In this document: positions 18,497 through 28,038 of the stretch, one piece after another
Position numbering within the stretch: position 1 is the stretch's first letter
Layout: every line of letters starts with the position of its first letter
Source: Pseudoalteromonas sp. '520P1 No. 423'
GTDB taxonomy: Bacteria; Pseudomonadota; Gammaproteobacteria; Enterobacterales; Alteromonadaceae
Length of the DNA stretch: 64,000 nucleotides
Assembly: GCF_001269985.1 (NCBI RefSeq)
Contig: NZ_BBZB01000001.1
Location: forward strand, 1,550,001-1,614,000
Direction: 5' to 3'
Translations under genes and position numbers: made by a program
Notes under the pieces: generated by a model
What the model saw: the letters and a program-made list of their open reading frames with translations, nothing else
What the model was told of the DNA's origin: nothing
The model's database searches: none

Positions 18497-18775
18497 TTAT
18501 TCAGATAGTTCTGTTGCTTTAATACCTGTATTTGGTTGCGTTACTGTATTTTTTGCTAATGCCCATTGCATATTAACCTTTCCCAATGTTAATTTAGGTG
18601 CAAAAGATTGCGCATTAAATGAATCGTTTAGTTGTACTACAATAACGTTTTTAATTTGAGCTGTTACTTCATTTTTTAACTGTTCTTTTATTTCACTTTG
18701 TGTTTGTGCTGCAAAAACATTTGCACTAAATAAAGTGATTGCGAGTATTGCGATGCTAGCTGTTAAATTTTTCAT
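18497..18775 (-). CDS. Small exported protein of unknown function
   Basis: A 92-residue protein not recognised by family. The N-terminus is a clear Sec signal peptide, with cleavage likely at VFA-AQT near residue 22. The mature part is about 70 residues, without cysteines, with an amphipathic Lys/Glu-rich start (QSEIKEQLKNEVTAQIKN) followed by a beta-like stretch. A ribosome site (aggta) lies upstream on the minus strand. It stands alone between the RND operon and gcvA. A soluble periplasmic protein is the simplest reading. Confidence 0.7.
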   Translation of the reverse strand: MKNLTASIAILAITLFSANVFAAQTQSEIKEQLKNEVTAQIKNVIVVQLNDSFNAQSFAPKLTLGKVNMQWALAKNTVTQPNTGIKATELSE

Positions 18776-18990
18776 AATATACCTCGGTATTGAATAGAAA
18801 TAGTTATGCAGGTTGAGGGCATAAATATATTCAAAGTTAAAATCAATTTTAAATTCTTACCTTCAGTTCCTTTGGTTGTAAGGTGTTCCTTAAGGTCGGG
18901 TAAATAATAACCGTTTGGTTTGTAATTTAAAAACGATCATTTATAATGCGAATAGATTAGAAAAACTAATGCATCTTTCATAAGGTTGTC

Positions 18991-19884
18991 ATGTCTAGAA
19001 GGTTACCCCCATTAAATGCGTTAAAGGCATTTGAAGCTGCGGCACGAAACCTCAGTTTTACAAAAGCAGCAGATGAGTTATTTGTAACGCAAGCTGCTGT
19101 TAGTCATCAAATAAAAACCTTAGAAGAACACTTAGGTTTAAAGTTATTTCTACGTAAAAATCGCTCTCTATTATTGACCGAAGAAGGTCAAGGTTACTTT
19201 TTAGATATTCGTGATATTTTCACTCAATTAATTGATGCGACAGAAAAGCTATTAGCGCGTGGTGCTAAGGGTTCTTTAACTGTAAGTTTAACTCCTAGTT
19301 TTGCTATTCAATGGTTAGTACCTAGGCTTAATTTATTTAATGAAGCGCATCCCGATATTGATGTAAGGATCAAAGCACAAGATCAAGATGAAAACTCGTT
19401 AACCGATGATGTTGATGTTGCTATTTATTATGGCAGGGGTAATTGGAGCGGCATAGAGACTCATAAGTTACACACTGAGTATATGGTGCCATTATGTAGC
19501 CCTATGCTGTTAAATAGTTCAATCCCTATGAATACCCCAGCAGATTTGCAAAAACATGTACTTTTACATGATATGACACGTAGGAATTGGAAAACCTGGA
19601 TGAAAACAGCAGGTGTACGAGATATCAAAGTGAATCAAGGTCCGATCTTTAGTCATTCATCTATGGTTTTACAAGCGGCTGTTCATGGTCAAGGTGTTGC
19701 TTTAGGTAACAGTGTATTAGCTAAACCAGATATTGATGCAGGCCGTTTAGTGATTCCTTTTAGTCATTATCTAGAAAGTAAAAATGCATTTTATTTGGTT
19801 TTTAGAGAGTCGCAATCAGAGCTCGGTAAAATCGTGTCTTTCAAAGATTGGATGTTAGATTTAGTAGCACAAGAACAAAATTAG
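18991..19884 (+). CDS. gcvA: LysR-type regulator GcvA
   Basis: A 297-residue LysR-family DNA-binding regulator. The winged helix-turn-helix covers residues 1-65 (RLPPLNALKAFEAAARNLSF, then AADELFVTQAAVSHQIKTLE), nearly the E. coli GcvA sequence as I recall it. The effector domain runs from about 92, with the GcvA-typical LTVSLTPSFAIQWLVPRL and HSSMVLQAAVHGQGVALG. GcvA controls the glycine cleavage operon gcvTHP, in E. coli together with GcvR. The order gcvA-DUF423-rlmM downstream matches E. coli gcvA-ygdD-rlmM, with one extra gene between. Confidence 0.92.
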   Translation: MSRRLPPLNALKAFEAAARNLSFTKAADELFVTQAAVSHQIKTLEEHLGLKLFLRKNRSLLLTEEGQGYFLDIRDIFTQLIDATEKLLARGAKGSLTVSLTPSFAIQWLVPRLNLFNEAHPDIDVRIKAQDQDENSLTDDVDVAIYYGRGNWSGIETHKLHTEYMVPLCSPMLLNSSIPMNTPADLQKHVLLHDMTRRNWKTWMKTAGVRDIKVNQGPIFSHSSMVLQAAVHGQGVALGNSVLAKPDIDAGRLVIPFSHYLESKNAFYLVFRESQSELGKIVSFKDWMLDLVAQEQN

Positions 19885-19894
19885 GAAAGTTTTA

Positions 19895-20545
19895 ATGATT
19901 CAATGGTACAAAGCAGATAATGCAAAAGCACAGTTTATATTTGCACACGGTGCCGGTGCAGGTATGGATTCTGAATTTATGCAAAAAATGGCACAAATGC
20001 TGTCTGAAAAAAAAATAAGCGTAGGTTTATTTAATTTTGAATATATGCAAAAAATAAAAGCAGAAGGTAAAAGAAGGCCGCCAGAGCGTGCAGTTAAGTT
20101 ATTAGCTTATTTTGATAAAGTATTAGCTCAAGCCGTTAAAGAAAGTGAATTACCTTTGTTTGTAGGCGGTAAGTCTATGGGTGGGAGAATGGCATCAATG
20201 ATAGTCAGCGATGAAGCTTATTTATCACATGAAGCAATATCTGCTGTTAAAGGTATAATTGCATTTGGTTACCCTTTTCACCCACCTGGTAAACCAGAAA
20301 AATTAAGAACTTCGCATTTTCCTGATTTAAATTGCATATTAAAAGTTATACAAGGACAAAGAGATTCCTTTGGTACTGAAGCTGAGGTGTCGGCAATGGA
20401 TTTATGCGATAATGTGCAGCTAACTTGGATACCAGATGGTGATCACTCTTTGGTTCCAAGAAAAAAGTCAGGTTTTACACAAGAACAAAACTGGGCAAGT
20501 GCAGCCGATATTGCGCTTAGCTTTATTGATGAGCAGCTATCATGA
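19895..20545 (+). CDS. Alpha/beta hydrolase (KANL3/Tex30-like)
   Basis: A 216-residue cytoplasmic alpha/beta-hydrolase-fold protein. It shows the oxyanion strand FIFAHGAGAGMDSEFM, the nucleophile elbow GGKSMGGRM (Ser in GxSxG), a GYPFHPPGKPEKLR segment, the acid region IQGQRDSFG, and the late catalytic His in PDGDHSLVP. These match the KANL3/Tex30 hydrolase-like family of unknown substrate. It follows gcvA by 10 bases and overlaps the DUF423 gene by 4, so it is inside the operon; in E. coli this position is empty. Confidence 0.85.
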   Translation: MIQWYKADNAKAQFIFAHGAGAGMDSEFMQKMAQMLSEKKISVGLFNFEYMQKIKAEGKRRPPERAVKLLAYFDKVLAQAVKESELPLFVGGKSMGGRMASMIVSDEAYLSHEAISAVKGIIAFGYPFHPPGKPEKLRTSHFPDLNCILKVIQGQRDSFGTEAEVSAMDLCDNVQLTWIPDGDHSLVPRKKSGFTQEQNWASAADIALSFIDEQLS

Positions 20546-20904
20546 TTAAAGTATATTTAATGTTAGGTGGTCTTTTTGCTGCGTTAAGCGTAATTTTAGG
20601 TGCATTTGCAGCACATGGTTTAAAAAGTAAAATTTCAGAGCAAGCTATTGTGACTTTTCAAACTGGTGTGACTTATCAGATGTATCATGCTTTAGCTTTG
20701 ATTTTATTTGCAATTGTTGCCAAACAAGGTGTGCCACTTAATTGGGCGTCTGGTTTTTTGGTTATAGGCACACTGCTTTTTAGTGGCAGTTTATATGCTT
20801 TAGCACTAACAGGCGTGAAATGGTTTGGTCCAATAACACCATTAGGTGGATTATGTTTTATAATTGGCTGGATTTTATTTGTTGTTCAAATTTATCGCAC
20901 ATAG
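20542..20904 (+). CDS. DUF423 membrane protein (YgdD-like)
   Basis: A 120-residue inner-membrane protein with four predicted helices. It shows DUF423 hallmarks: an N-terminal LGAFAAHGLKSKIS, then FQTGVTYQMYHALALIL, and a C-terminal ALTGVKWFGPITPLGGLCFIIGW. Function is unknown in the family. It overlaps the hydrolase stop by 4 nt. The gcvA-ygdD-rlmM order is conserved in many gammaproteobacteria. Confidence 0.92.
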   Translation: MIKVYLMLGGLFAALSVILGAFAAHGLKSKISEQAIVTFQTGVTYQMYHALALILFAIVAKQGVPLNWASGFLVIGTLLFSGSLYALALTGVKWFGPITPLGGLCFIIGWILFVVQIYRT

Positions 20905-20931
20905 TTGTTTATTTATTTTATTGAAATATCA

Positions 20932-20964
20932 AAATGCGTTCTTAGTCAAAATAAGAGCGCATTT
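20932..20964 (+). terminator. Hairpin after the DUF423 gene
   Basis: A 13-bp stem with one G-T wobble (aaatgcgttctta / taagagcgcattt) and a seven-base loop. The tail atatttta is only a weak T-run, so partial termination before rlmM is likely. Confidence 0.6.
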
Positions 20965-21075
20965 ATATTTTAATCATAGCGAAGCTATAGTAATAAAAAT
21001 TTCCCAAATATAGATGTTTTTATTGCAGTATTAATTAGTTTTGGGAAAGTTTTATATTTTAGGGTTTAATTTTTA

Positions 21076-22194
21076 ATGAATTGTATTGTTATTTACTGTC
21101 GTATTGGTTTTGAAAGTGATGCCGCAGCCGAGATCACCCATCAAGCAGCACAACAAAATGTCGCAGGCTTTGTAAAAACAAAACCTCAAAGTGGGTTTGT
21201 TATTTTTCAGTGCTTTGAACAAGGTCATGCTGATAAAATAATTAAAAATGTGCCATTTACACAAATGGTATTTGCAAGACAGTGGTTTGCAGCAACTTTA
21301 GTTGAAAATATGCCGGATGAAGATCGTGTAACGCCGCTTGTTGAAGCCACAGAGCAGTTTGCTGCTGACATTAAACTTTGCAGTGAATTACGTGTTGAAA
21401 CCCCTGATACGAATGAAGGCAAAGAATTACTGAGATTCTGTAAAAAACTATCTGTGCCTTTAAAACATAAACTGATCAAAAAGAATCTTTTAATAGATGA
21501 TAAAAAAGGCGCTATAAGCAATTCAGCTAAAAAACGCCCTATAATGCATGTATTGCTTTTATCAAGCTCAGTTGCTTATGTTGGTTATTCTCATACTAAT
21601 AATAACTCTGCATTCTTTATGGGGATTCCTAGATTAAAAATGCCAGGTGCAGCGCCAAGTCGCTCTACTTTAAAATTAGATGAAGCATTTATATTTTTTG
21701 TTCCTGATGATGAAAAAGAAGCGCGTATCAAACCAAGCATGAATGCAGTTGATTTAGGTGCTTGTCCTGGCGGTTGGACATATCAACTGGTTCGTAGGGG
21801 TATGTTTGTTCAAGCAATAGATAACGGCCCTATGGCTGAATCGTTAATGGATACAGGTCAAGTACGCCACTTTACTGAAGATGGCTTTAAGTTTCGCCCA
21901 GAGAAAAAGAATATAGATTGGTTAGTATGTGATATGGTAGAAAAGCCATCTAAAGTTACAAGATTGATGCTAGATTGGGTTGTGAACGGTTATGTAACAG
22001 AACTTATCTTTAACTTAAAACTGCCAATGAAAAAACGCTTTGATAGCGTATATGAAAATTTAAGTTTAATTCGAACTGAACTTAAAAAATATGGCATTGA
22101 ATATAAATTGCAGGCAAAACATTTATACCATGACCGTGAAGAAATCACAGTAAACCTACAAGTAACAGATATACCAAAACATCTAAAACGATAA
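21076..22194 (+). CDS. rlmM: 23S rRNA (cytidine2498-2'-O)-methyltransferase RlmM
   Basis: A 372-residue SAM-dependent methyltransferase that 2'-O-methylates C2498 in the peptidyl transferase centre. An N-terminal THUMP-like region (about 1-160) precedes an RrmJ-fold catalytic domain, with SAM motif DLGACPGGWT near residue 226, WLVCDMVEKPSKV, and the catalytic Lys in NLKLPMKK. Length is typical (E. coli 366). It ends next to a large palindrome shared with the convergent lnt. Confidence 0.95.
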   Translation: MNCIVIYCRIGFESDAAAEITHQAAQQNVAGFVKTKPQSGFVIFQCFEQGHADKIIKNVPFTQMVFARQWFAATLVENMPDEDRVTPLVEATEQFAADIKLCSELRVETPDTNEGKELLRFCKKLSVPLKHKLIKKNLLIDDKKGAISNSAKKRPIMHVLLLSSSVAYVGYSHTNNNSAFFMGIPRLKMPGAAPSRSTLKLDEAFIFFVPDDEKEARIKPSMNAVDLGACPGGWTYQLVRRGMFVQAIDNGPMAESLMDTGQVRHFTEDGFKFRPEKKNIDWLVCDMVEKPSKVTRLMLDWVVNGYVTELIFNLKLPMKKRFDSVYENLSLIRTELKKYGIEYKLQAKHLYHDREEITVNLQVTDIPKHLKR

Positions 22195-22213
22195 ACACAA
22201 TAAAAAAGGGTCT

Positions 22214-22261
22214 AAAAAGGGGTCGGAGTGAATTAAATTTAATTCACTCCGACCCCTTTTT
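22214..22261. repeat. 48-bp perfect palindrome (REP/REPIN-like), also a bidirectional terminator
   Basis: Two 24-base arms with no loop, centred between 22237 and 22238; each arm reads aaaaaggggtcggagtgaat then taaa. The GC-rich core ggggtcggagtg bounded by A- and T-runs makes a strong two-way terminator between convergent rlmM and lnt. A truncated direct copy (aaaaaagggtc) lies at 22202-22212 and a single arm recurs at 22345-22370. This layout resembles REP sequences dispersed by REP-associated (Y1) transposases; the family was not checked. Confidence 0.8.
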
Positions 22262-22344
22262 TATTGTTGATGATAATAGACTGAAATATATAGGTTTTTT
22301 ATTTTAAGTATGTCAGGTTAGGTGTTTTTCAAACTGAATTGAGG

Positions 22345-22370
22345 GTAATTAACTCCGACCCCTTTTTAAG
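22345..22370. repeat. Single REP-like arm overlapping the lnt stop
   Basis: The stretch taattaactccgacccctt with a following T-run repeats the right arm of the 22214-22261 palindrome with small changes. It supplies the last codons and the stop of lnt (K-R-G-R-S-stop on the minus strand), so the element has replaced the original end of that gene. Confidence 0.72.
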
Positions 22371-23923
22371 GTTATGGTTAATGCGCTGATAAATAATGTA
22401 ATGAGGGCTATCCAAAATGGAGTGTTGCCATGCTTTGAATAAAAAGTAGTGCCAGATATCTTGTTAAATTGTGTTTTAAGCACATTAGTTTCGAATTGCT
22501 TTGATGACTCTTGTTTATGGCTTAAAGGGTCGTATACAGCTGTTATGCCATTGTTGGTAACACGTAATAATGGCAAGCCTAATTCTTGTGAGCGCATACG
22601 TGCAATTTGCATATGTTGATGAGGGCCGTGAGAATCACCAAACCAAGCATCATTACTCACTGTTAATAAAACATCTGTATTATCTTGTTGATTGGCTCTC
22701 AGATAGTTTGAAAATACAATTTCAAAACAGTTTGCTGGCAATATATTTAAACCATTAGCTAATAAGTTTTTTTGAATTGGCTCACCTGGGGTAAAAGATG
22801 ACATCGCTAAGTTAAATAATGGTGCGAGTGGCCTTAAAAAATCTTCAAATGGTACAAACTCACCGATAGGCAATAGTTTATGTTTGGTATAGCGGTTTTT
22901 ATGTAAATATTCATACTGGCCAGCTGTGCTATCAGCTTCCTTTTTACCTACAACTATTAGGTTATTAAATACGGTCTTGGTATCTCTTTGATAATCAACA
23001 ATGCCTGTGATCAAAGCTGCATTATTAAATATTGCTGCATTATCAAGATTAGATAAAAATCGGTAAGCATAAGTTTCTATTTCTGGAATCGCCGCCTCTG
23101 GCCAAACAACTAGATCTACATCCCAATTTTTACGTGTAAGATCTTGATACTTTTGCATCGTAGGCCAAGCTTGATCTGGGTTCCATTTGAGGCTTTGTTG
23201 AATATTTCCTTGAACTAGCAGAACTTTTATATCTTCTTCTTGATGTTCGAGTTGGTTGAATAAAGGTGCTGTAAAATATAAACCAGATAAAACACAGCTT
23301 GTGGCAGCGAGTGCTTGCCAGTACTTCTTGTTTATTAATAACAGTAAACTAAATGAAATGATTAACACAATAATGCTTAAACCAAATTCACCAATAATAG
23401 GAGAGAGTGTATTGAATGGGCTATCAGTTAAAATATATCCTAATGATAACCATGGGAAACCAGTGAGCATAGTTGCTCTGAGTGCTTCCATTATAATGAA
23501 TAAAGGTAATAAGCAGCCAAACCATAAATAATCATTTTTTACGTTTGTCTGAATATTTTTAATGTTCCTTTGAAGAAGTTTTGTACTCAGCCCAAATGCT
23601 AAAGCAGGATAAATCGCTAAGTAAGCACATAAAATCAACATGAGTATTAATGAAACAATTAATGGCAAGCCTCCAAAATCAGCGATGGCAACATGTACCC
23701 AACTGATCCCTGCACCAAACCAACCTAAACCAAATAAAAAACCCTGTTTGGTTGAATCTTTAGCTGTTGAGGTTTCAGTTGGTTTTGCATTAAAAAGCAG
23801 GATGGCAATGCAAATAAAAGCCAATGGCCATAAATTATAAGGGGCATAACTTAATGTCATAAGCACACCCGATAAAAATGACAGTGCGCTTTTAACCATT
23901 TGCTTTTTATTGAAGGTGATCAA
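22349..23923 (-). CDS. lnt: Apolipoprotein N-acyltransferase Lnt
   Basis: A 524-residue inner-membrane enzyme that adds the third acyl chain to lipoproteins, using phospholipid as donor. About seven hydrophobic segments fill residues 1-205. The nitrilase domain (about 225-490) shows the Glu-Lys-Cys triad in WPEAAIPEIE, KHKLLPIGE and NCFEI, plus SNDAWFGDS. A last membrane helix is at about 495-515. The final five residues (KRGRS) and stop are encoded by a REP-like repeat, so the C-terminus is not ancestral. It overlaps corC by 4 nt. Confidence 0.95.
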   Translation of the reverse strand: MITFNKKQMVKSALSFLSGVLMTLSYAPYNLWPLAFICIAILLFNAKPTETSTAKDSTKQGFLFGLGWFGAGISWVHVAIADFGGLPLIVSLILMLILCAYLAIYPALAFGLSTKLLQRNIKNIQTNVKNDYLWFGCLLPLFIIMEALRATMLTGFPWLSLGYILTDSPFNTLSPIIGEFGLSIIVLIISFSLLLLINKKYWQALAATSCVLSGLYFTAPLFNQLEHQEEDIKVLLVQGNIQQSLKWNPDQAWPTMQKYQDLTRKNWDVDLVVWPEAAIPEIETYAYRFLSNLDNAAIFNNAALITGIVDYQRDTKTVFNNLIVVGKKEADSTAGQYEYLHKNRYTKHKLLPIGEFVPFEDFLRPLAPLFNLAMSSFTPGEPIQKNLLANGLNILPANCFEIVFSNYLRANQQDNTDVLLTVSNDAWFGDSHGPHQHMQIARMRSQELGLPLLRVTNNGITAVYDPLSHKQESSKQFETNVLKTQFNKISGTTFYSKHGNTPFWIALITLFISALTITLKRGRS

Positions 23924-24792
23924 GAGGTCGCTTCAACTTCCAATTTTTTTGGTACAGTGATCTGTAATTGACCTATACGTCTATTATCAGAATTTGCTAT
24001 TTTAAATTGGATACCATTAACATCAATGGTTTCGCCTTTTTCTGGCATATGACCAAATGCGTGTAATACAATGCCGCCTATGGTATCGGCTTCATCGGTA
24101 TTAAATTCAACACTAAAGTATTCATTAAACTCATCAAGAGGCGTTAATGCTTGGACCAAATAAACATGTTTAGCTAGTTGCTTAATATCTTCTATTTCTT
24201 CTTCATCGTGCTCATCTTCGATTTCGCCAACGATAATTTCTAAAATATCTTCAATGGTAACTAAGCCAGAAACGCCGCCATATTCATCAACCACAATGGC
24301 CATATGATAGCGTTTTTGTCTAAATTCATCTAATAAGGTATCAAGTCTTTTGCTTTCTGGAACTACGATAGCAGGGCGTAAATGATCCGTTAAAGGCGGT
24401 AACTCGTCATGATCTTTTAATATTAAAGGCAATAAATCTTTTGCTAATAAAATGCCTTCAATATGGTCTTTATCTTCAGATATAACCGGGAAGCGTGAAT
24501 GTGATGCTTCAACCATAAGCGGTAATAAATCAGCTAGTGGTTTTTCTACATCTAGAGTGATCATCTGTGAACGCGGTATCATGATGTCACGAACTTTAAG
24601 TTCAGATACACCTAATACACCTTTGATCATTTTTTGAGTGTCAGAATCAATAAGTTCACGATGCTGGGCATCTTCTATTACTTCTACTAATTCTTTTTTA
24701 CTTTGGGGTTCTCCTTGAAACATTTGGGCAATTGCCCCTAACCATGTTTTGCTTGAAGAACCCTGGTTACTCGGCGAGTTGTCGTCGCTCAT
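23920..24792 (-). CDS. corC: CorC/YbeX family CBS-domain protein
   Basis: A 290-residue cytoplasmic protein with two CBS domains (about 70-190; motifs VRDIMIPRSQMITL and DEYGGVSGLVTIEDILE) and a C-terminal CorC/HlyC transporter-associated domain (about 205-285). It lacks the N-terminal membrane domain of full-length HlyC-type exporters, as is normal for YbeX. Family role: magnesium and cobalt efflux, with more recent links to ribosome homeostasis. It overlaps lnt by 4 nt and follows ybeY by 58, in the conserved miaB-ybeZ-ybeY-corC-lnt order. Confidence 0.93.
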   Translation of the reverse strand: MSDDNSPSNQGSSSKTWLGAIAQMFQGEPQSKKELVEVIEDAQHRELIDSDTQKMIKGVLGVSELKVRDIMIPRSQMITLDVEKPLADLLPLMVEASHSRFPVISEDKDHIEGILLAKDLLPLILKDHDELPPLTDHLRPAIVVPESKRLDTLLDEFRQKRYHMAIVVDEYGGVSGLVTIEDILEIIVGEIEDEHDEEEIEDIKQLAKHVYLVQALTPLDEFNEYFSVEFNTDEADTIGGIVLHAFGHMPEKGETIDVNGIQFKIANSDNRRIGQLQITVPKKLEVEATS

Positions 24793-24850
24793 ACGCTTTT
24801 ATTTAGCTCCGTAGTATTAAAATTAATCACTTTTTTATAGTGAAAGTGAA

Positions 24851-25306
24851 TTAAACATCATCTCTATAAGGGTCGTCAATAGCTAGACTCGATAAGATTT
24901 GTTTTTCTAAGCTTTCCATTTCATTCGCTTCATCTTTATCTATATGGTCAAAACCTAATAAATGCAAGCATCCATGAACAACCATATGGGCAAAATGATT
25001 ATGAAATGTTTTTTCTTGTTCAATTGATTCTTTTTTTACGATTTCAGGACAAATGACTAAATCACCTATTAAAGGTAAATCTATACCAGAAGGTGCTTCA
25101 AATTCAAATGATAAAACATTTGTTGGTTTGTCCTTGGAGCGATACTCAGAGTTTAATTGCTGGCTTTCTTGAGCGTCTGAAATACGTATTGTCATTTCAG
25201 CATCAGGCTTTAAGTTTTTTAATGCCGTATTTGCCCAAAGTGAAAATTGTGCTTCACTAGGTAAATCATCAAATTCGCAAGCAATTTGTAAATCCAGATC
25301 AATCAT
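24851..25306 (-). CDS. ybeY: rRNA maturation endoribonuclease YbeY
   Basis: A 151-residue zinc metalloprotein involved in 16S rRNA 3'-end maturation and ribosome quality control. The zinc motif HxxxHxxxxxH is present as [15 protein letters not shown] near residues 112-126, and [11 protein letters not shown] is the other conserved segment. It overlaps the ybeZ gene by 8 nt, matching the known YbeY-YbeZ functional partnership. Confidence 0.96.
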   Translation of the reverse strand: MIDLDLQIACEFDDLPSEAQFSLWANTALKNLKPDAEMTIRISDAQESQQLNSEYRSKDKPTNVLSFEFEAPSGIDLPLIGDLVICPEIVKKESIEQEKTFHNHFAHMVVHGCLHLLGFDHIDKDEANEMESLEKQILSSLAIDDPYRDDV

Positions 25307-26351
25307 TTTTAACTTCTTGTGCTTGTTTAATTATATACTGCTCTTTTTTAGCTAAAGCACGTTTACGTTCAACTTCATCATGTGCTTCATAAGCCATTAC
25401 GATACGGCCAACAACTGGATGACGTACAACATCTTTGGCTTCAAAAAAGTTGAAGCTGATTTCATTTACTTCAGATAATACTTCAATTGAATGACGTAAA
25501 CCTGAGCGCGCACCACGAGGTAAATCAACTTGCGTAATATCACCTGTAATAACTGCTTTAGAATTAAAACCAATACGTGTTAAGAACATTTTCATTTGTT
25601 CAACAGTAGTATTTTGGCTTTCATCTAAAATAATAAACGCATCATTTAAAGTACGACCACGCATATAAGCAAGCGGTGCTATTTCTATGACCTTTTTTTC
25701 TATTAAACGTTCGACTTTTTCAAAGCCTAACATTTCAAAAAGTGCATCATATAATGGGCGTAAATACGGATCTATTTTTTGCGTTAAATCACCAGGCAAA
25801 AAACCTAATTTTTCACCGGCTTCAACAGCCGGGCGCGTTAACAAAATACGACGAATTTCTTGGCGTTCTAATGCATCAACAGCAGCTGCAACAGCTAAAT
25901 AGGTTTTACCCGTACCAGCAGGGCCAATACCAAAACAAATATCATGATTAACAATATTAGAAATATATAAGTTTTGATTTGGATTACGCGGTTTAATAAC
26001 GCCTTTTCTTGTTTTTATATAGGCATCGCTAATGTAATTACTTTTAGCTTGCTCTTGCTCTAAACAGTTCGCTTCTTGTATGCATAAATGTATGAGTTCT
26101 GGTTCAATTTCTTTAACAACACCTTGGATTGGTGCAGTTTCAACATAAAGGTTCTTTAATAAATCTAAACCTGCTTGAACATTTTTATGTTTGCCTGTTA
26201 TGCGAAAATGATTTTCGCGGTGGGCAATTTCAAGGCCTAAACGACGTTCTATTTGCTTTATATTGTCGTCAAAAGGGCCTAAAAGTGAACTGAGTCTTTG
26301 ATTGTCGGAAGGTTCTAAATATATTTCTGAAGTTTTTAATTTGTTGCTCAA
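25299..26351 (-). CDS. ybeZ: PhoH-like ATPase YbeZ
   Basis: A 350-residue PhoH-family P-loop ATPase, a probable RNA helicase-like partner of YbeY. Walker A is GPAGTGKT, Walker [11 protein letters not shown], with the [11 protein letters not shown] motif following. The start is set at a TTG at 26349-26351, preceded by caagga at good spacing; it begins [13 protein letters not shown], which aligns with the E. coli N-terminus. A 13-codon upstream extension to an ATG at 26390 runs through the hairpin behind miaB and is less likely. Confidence 0.93.
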   Translation of the reverse strand: MSNKLKTSEIYLEPSDNQRLSSLLGPFDDNIKQIERRLGLEIAHRENHFRITGKHKNVQAGLDLLKNLYVETAPIQGVVKEIEPELIHLCIQEANCLEQEQAKSNYISDAYIKTRKGVIKPRNPNQNLYISNIVNHDICFGIGPAGTGKTYLAVAAAVDALERQEIRRILLTRPAVEAGEKLGFLPGDLTQKIDPYLRPLYDALFEMLGFEKVERLIEKKVIEIAPLAYMRGRTLNDAFIILDESQNTTVEQMKMFLTRIGFNSKAVITGDITQVDLPRGARSGLRHSIEVLSEVNEISFNFFEAKDVVRHPVVGRIVMAYEAHDEVERKRALAKKEQYIIKQAQEVKND

Positions 26352-26367
26352 AATGCAATCCTTGAAG

Positions 26368-26392
26368 AAAATGCCTGCATTTACAGGCATTT
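26368..26392 (-). terminator. Hairpin between miaB and ybeZ
   Basis: Inverted repeat aaatgcctg / caggcattt with a short loop, 18 bases after the miaB stop. On the minus strand it is followed by a short T-run (ttttc), so it may be a leaky terminator that sets ybeZ-lnt expression below miaB. Confidence 0.55.
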
Positions 26393-26409
26393 CTATATTG
26401 AGTGGTTAA

Positions 26410-27843
26410 TTATGGTGTAAAAGTAGCTACACCTATTTCATTAACTTCTACTGTTGCGGGTGCTTTATTTAAAATATCAGCTGGCGCAACATCTTTACGT
26501 AAATCCATTTCAGCCTCTGTACGTAATAATTCACCACGTAAAGAATTTGGTAATGCTTCTGTAATGCGCACATCTACAAATTGGCCAATTGTAGAGTGTG
26601 GGCCTTCAAAGTTAACTACACGGTTATTTTCAGTACGACCGCGTAATTCCATTGGATTCTTTTTAGAAGGGCCTTCAACCAAAATACGTTGTTCAGTATT
26701 AAACATTTTACGGCTGATATCTTGCGCCATTTGCGTAATACGGTTTTGTAATAAATATAAACGCTCTTTCTTTTCTTTTTCTGTTACGTCATCTGGTAAA
26801 TCTGCAGCAGGTGTACCTGGGCGGGCACTGTAAATAAAACTAAAGCTCATATCGTAACCAATATCACTAATTAGTTTCATTGTTGCTTCAAAGTCAGCTT
26901 GTGTTTCACCAGGGAAACCAATTATGAAATCTGAAGACATACATAAATTAGGGCGAACTTTACGTAGTGCTCTAATTGTTGATTTATATTCAATAGCAGT
27001 ATGGCTCCGCTTCATTAGTGCTAAAATTCTGTCTGACCCACTTTGAACTGGTAAATGTAAGTGATCAACTAATTCTGGTACATCTTTATATGCTTCAATA
27101 ATATCTGGTGTAAACTCTACCGGATGCGAAGTGGTATAACGAATTCTGTCTATGCCATCAATTGCAGCAACGTAACGTAAAAGGTCAGAGAAATAACAAA
27201 TTTCACCATTGTGCGTATCACCACGGTAAGCATTTACATTTTGACCAAGTAAATTAACTTCACGTACGCCTTGCTCAGCAAGTTGTGCAACTTCTAATAA
27301 CACGTCATCTAATGGACGACTAACTTCTTCACCACGCGTATAAGGTACAACACAGAAAGTACAGTATTTAGAACAGCCTTCCATGATAGAAACAAATGCA
27401 CTAGGGCCTTCGGCTACAGGTTCCGGTAAACGGTCAAACTTTTCAACTTCAGGAAATGAAATATCAATAACAGAACCTGCGTCTGTTTGAACTTGTTTAA
27501 TCATTTCAGGTAAACGGTGTAATGTTTGTGGACCAAAAATCACATCAACAAATGGTGCACGTTTGCGAATCGTATCGCCTTCTTGAGAAGCAACACAACC
27601 ACCAACACCAATAACAAGATCAGGTTTGTCGTCTTTTAATAATTTCCAACGACCAAGCTGGTGAAATACTTTTTCTTGCGCTTTTTCACGAATAGAACAA
27701 GTATTAAGTAGAATTACATCGGCTTCTGTTGCTTCATCAGTTAGTGAATAACCGTTTGTTGCATCTAATAATTCAGCCATTTTCTGAGAGTCATATTCGT
27801 TCATCTGACAACCCCAGGTTTTGATATGTAGCTTCTTACCCAT
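26410..27843 (-). CDS. miaB: tRNA-2-methylthio-N6-dimethylallyladenosine synthase MiaB
   Basis: A 477-residue radical-SAM methylthiotransferase that converts i6A37 to ms2i6A37 in tRNAs. The start at 27843 gives [19 protein letters not shown], the family's usual N-terminus; an upstream in-frame ATG adds 17 atypical residues. The auxiliary cluster uses Cys in WGCQ, NTCS and GGCV. The radical-SAM cluster is CSKYCTFC near residues 157-164. A TRAM domain lies at the C-terminal end (about 380-445). It is first in the miaB-ybeZ-ybeY-corC-lnt cluster and divergent from ubiF. Confidence 0.96.
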   Translation of the reverse strand: MGKKLHIKTWGCQMNEYDSQKMAELLDATNGYSLTDEATEADVILLNTCSIREKAQEKVFHQLGRWKLLKDDKPDLVIGVGGCVASQEGDTIRKRAPFVDVIFGPQTLHRLPEMIKQVQTDAGSVIDISFPEVEKFDRLPEPVAEGPSAFVSIMEGCSKYCTFCVVPYTRGEEVSRPLDDVLLEVAQLAEQGVREVNLLGQNVNAYRGDTHNGEICYFSDLLRYVAAIDGIDRIRYTTSHPVEFTPDIIEAYKDVPELVDHLHLPVQSGSDRILALMKRSHTAIEYKSTIRALRKVRPNLCMSSDFIIGFPGETQADFEATMKLISDIGYDMSFSFIYSARPGTPAADLPDDVTEKEKKERLYLLQNRITQMAQDISRKMFNTEQRILVEGPSKKNPMELRGRTENNRVVNFEGPHSTIGQFVDVRITEALPNSLRGELLRTEAEMDLRKDVAPADILNKAPATVEVNEIGVATFTP

Positions 27844-28038
27844 AGTGTTTCTCTTGCCTCGTGCTTTGGTGATTATAGCTGCAATTTGTTGCAACTTTTA
27901 ACGCCCTTATTGTTATGATTTTCAGATCAGGAATAAGAGCAGGGCGCGTATTTTATAATACCAAGTGAATATTAGCTAGTTTCGTATTCTAATTATGAAG
28001 CGTATAATATAAGTAATTGCATTTTTAATTAAAAAGTT

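Noticed and set aside
22214..22261. Palindrome as a riboswitch or tRNA-like gene
   Set aside because: Loopless perfect inverted repeat between convergent genes, with A- and T-runs at the edges; it fits a repeat and terminator.
26402..26833. Plus-strand ORF opposite miaB
   Set aside because: Lies wholly antisense to a conserved gene, with no ribosome site or recognisable motif.
27844..27894. 17-residue N-terminal extension of MiaB
   Set aside because: The conserved MiaB N-terminus starts at 27843.
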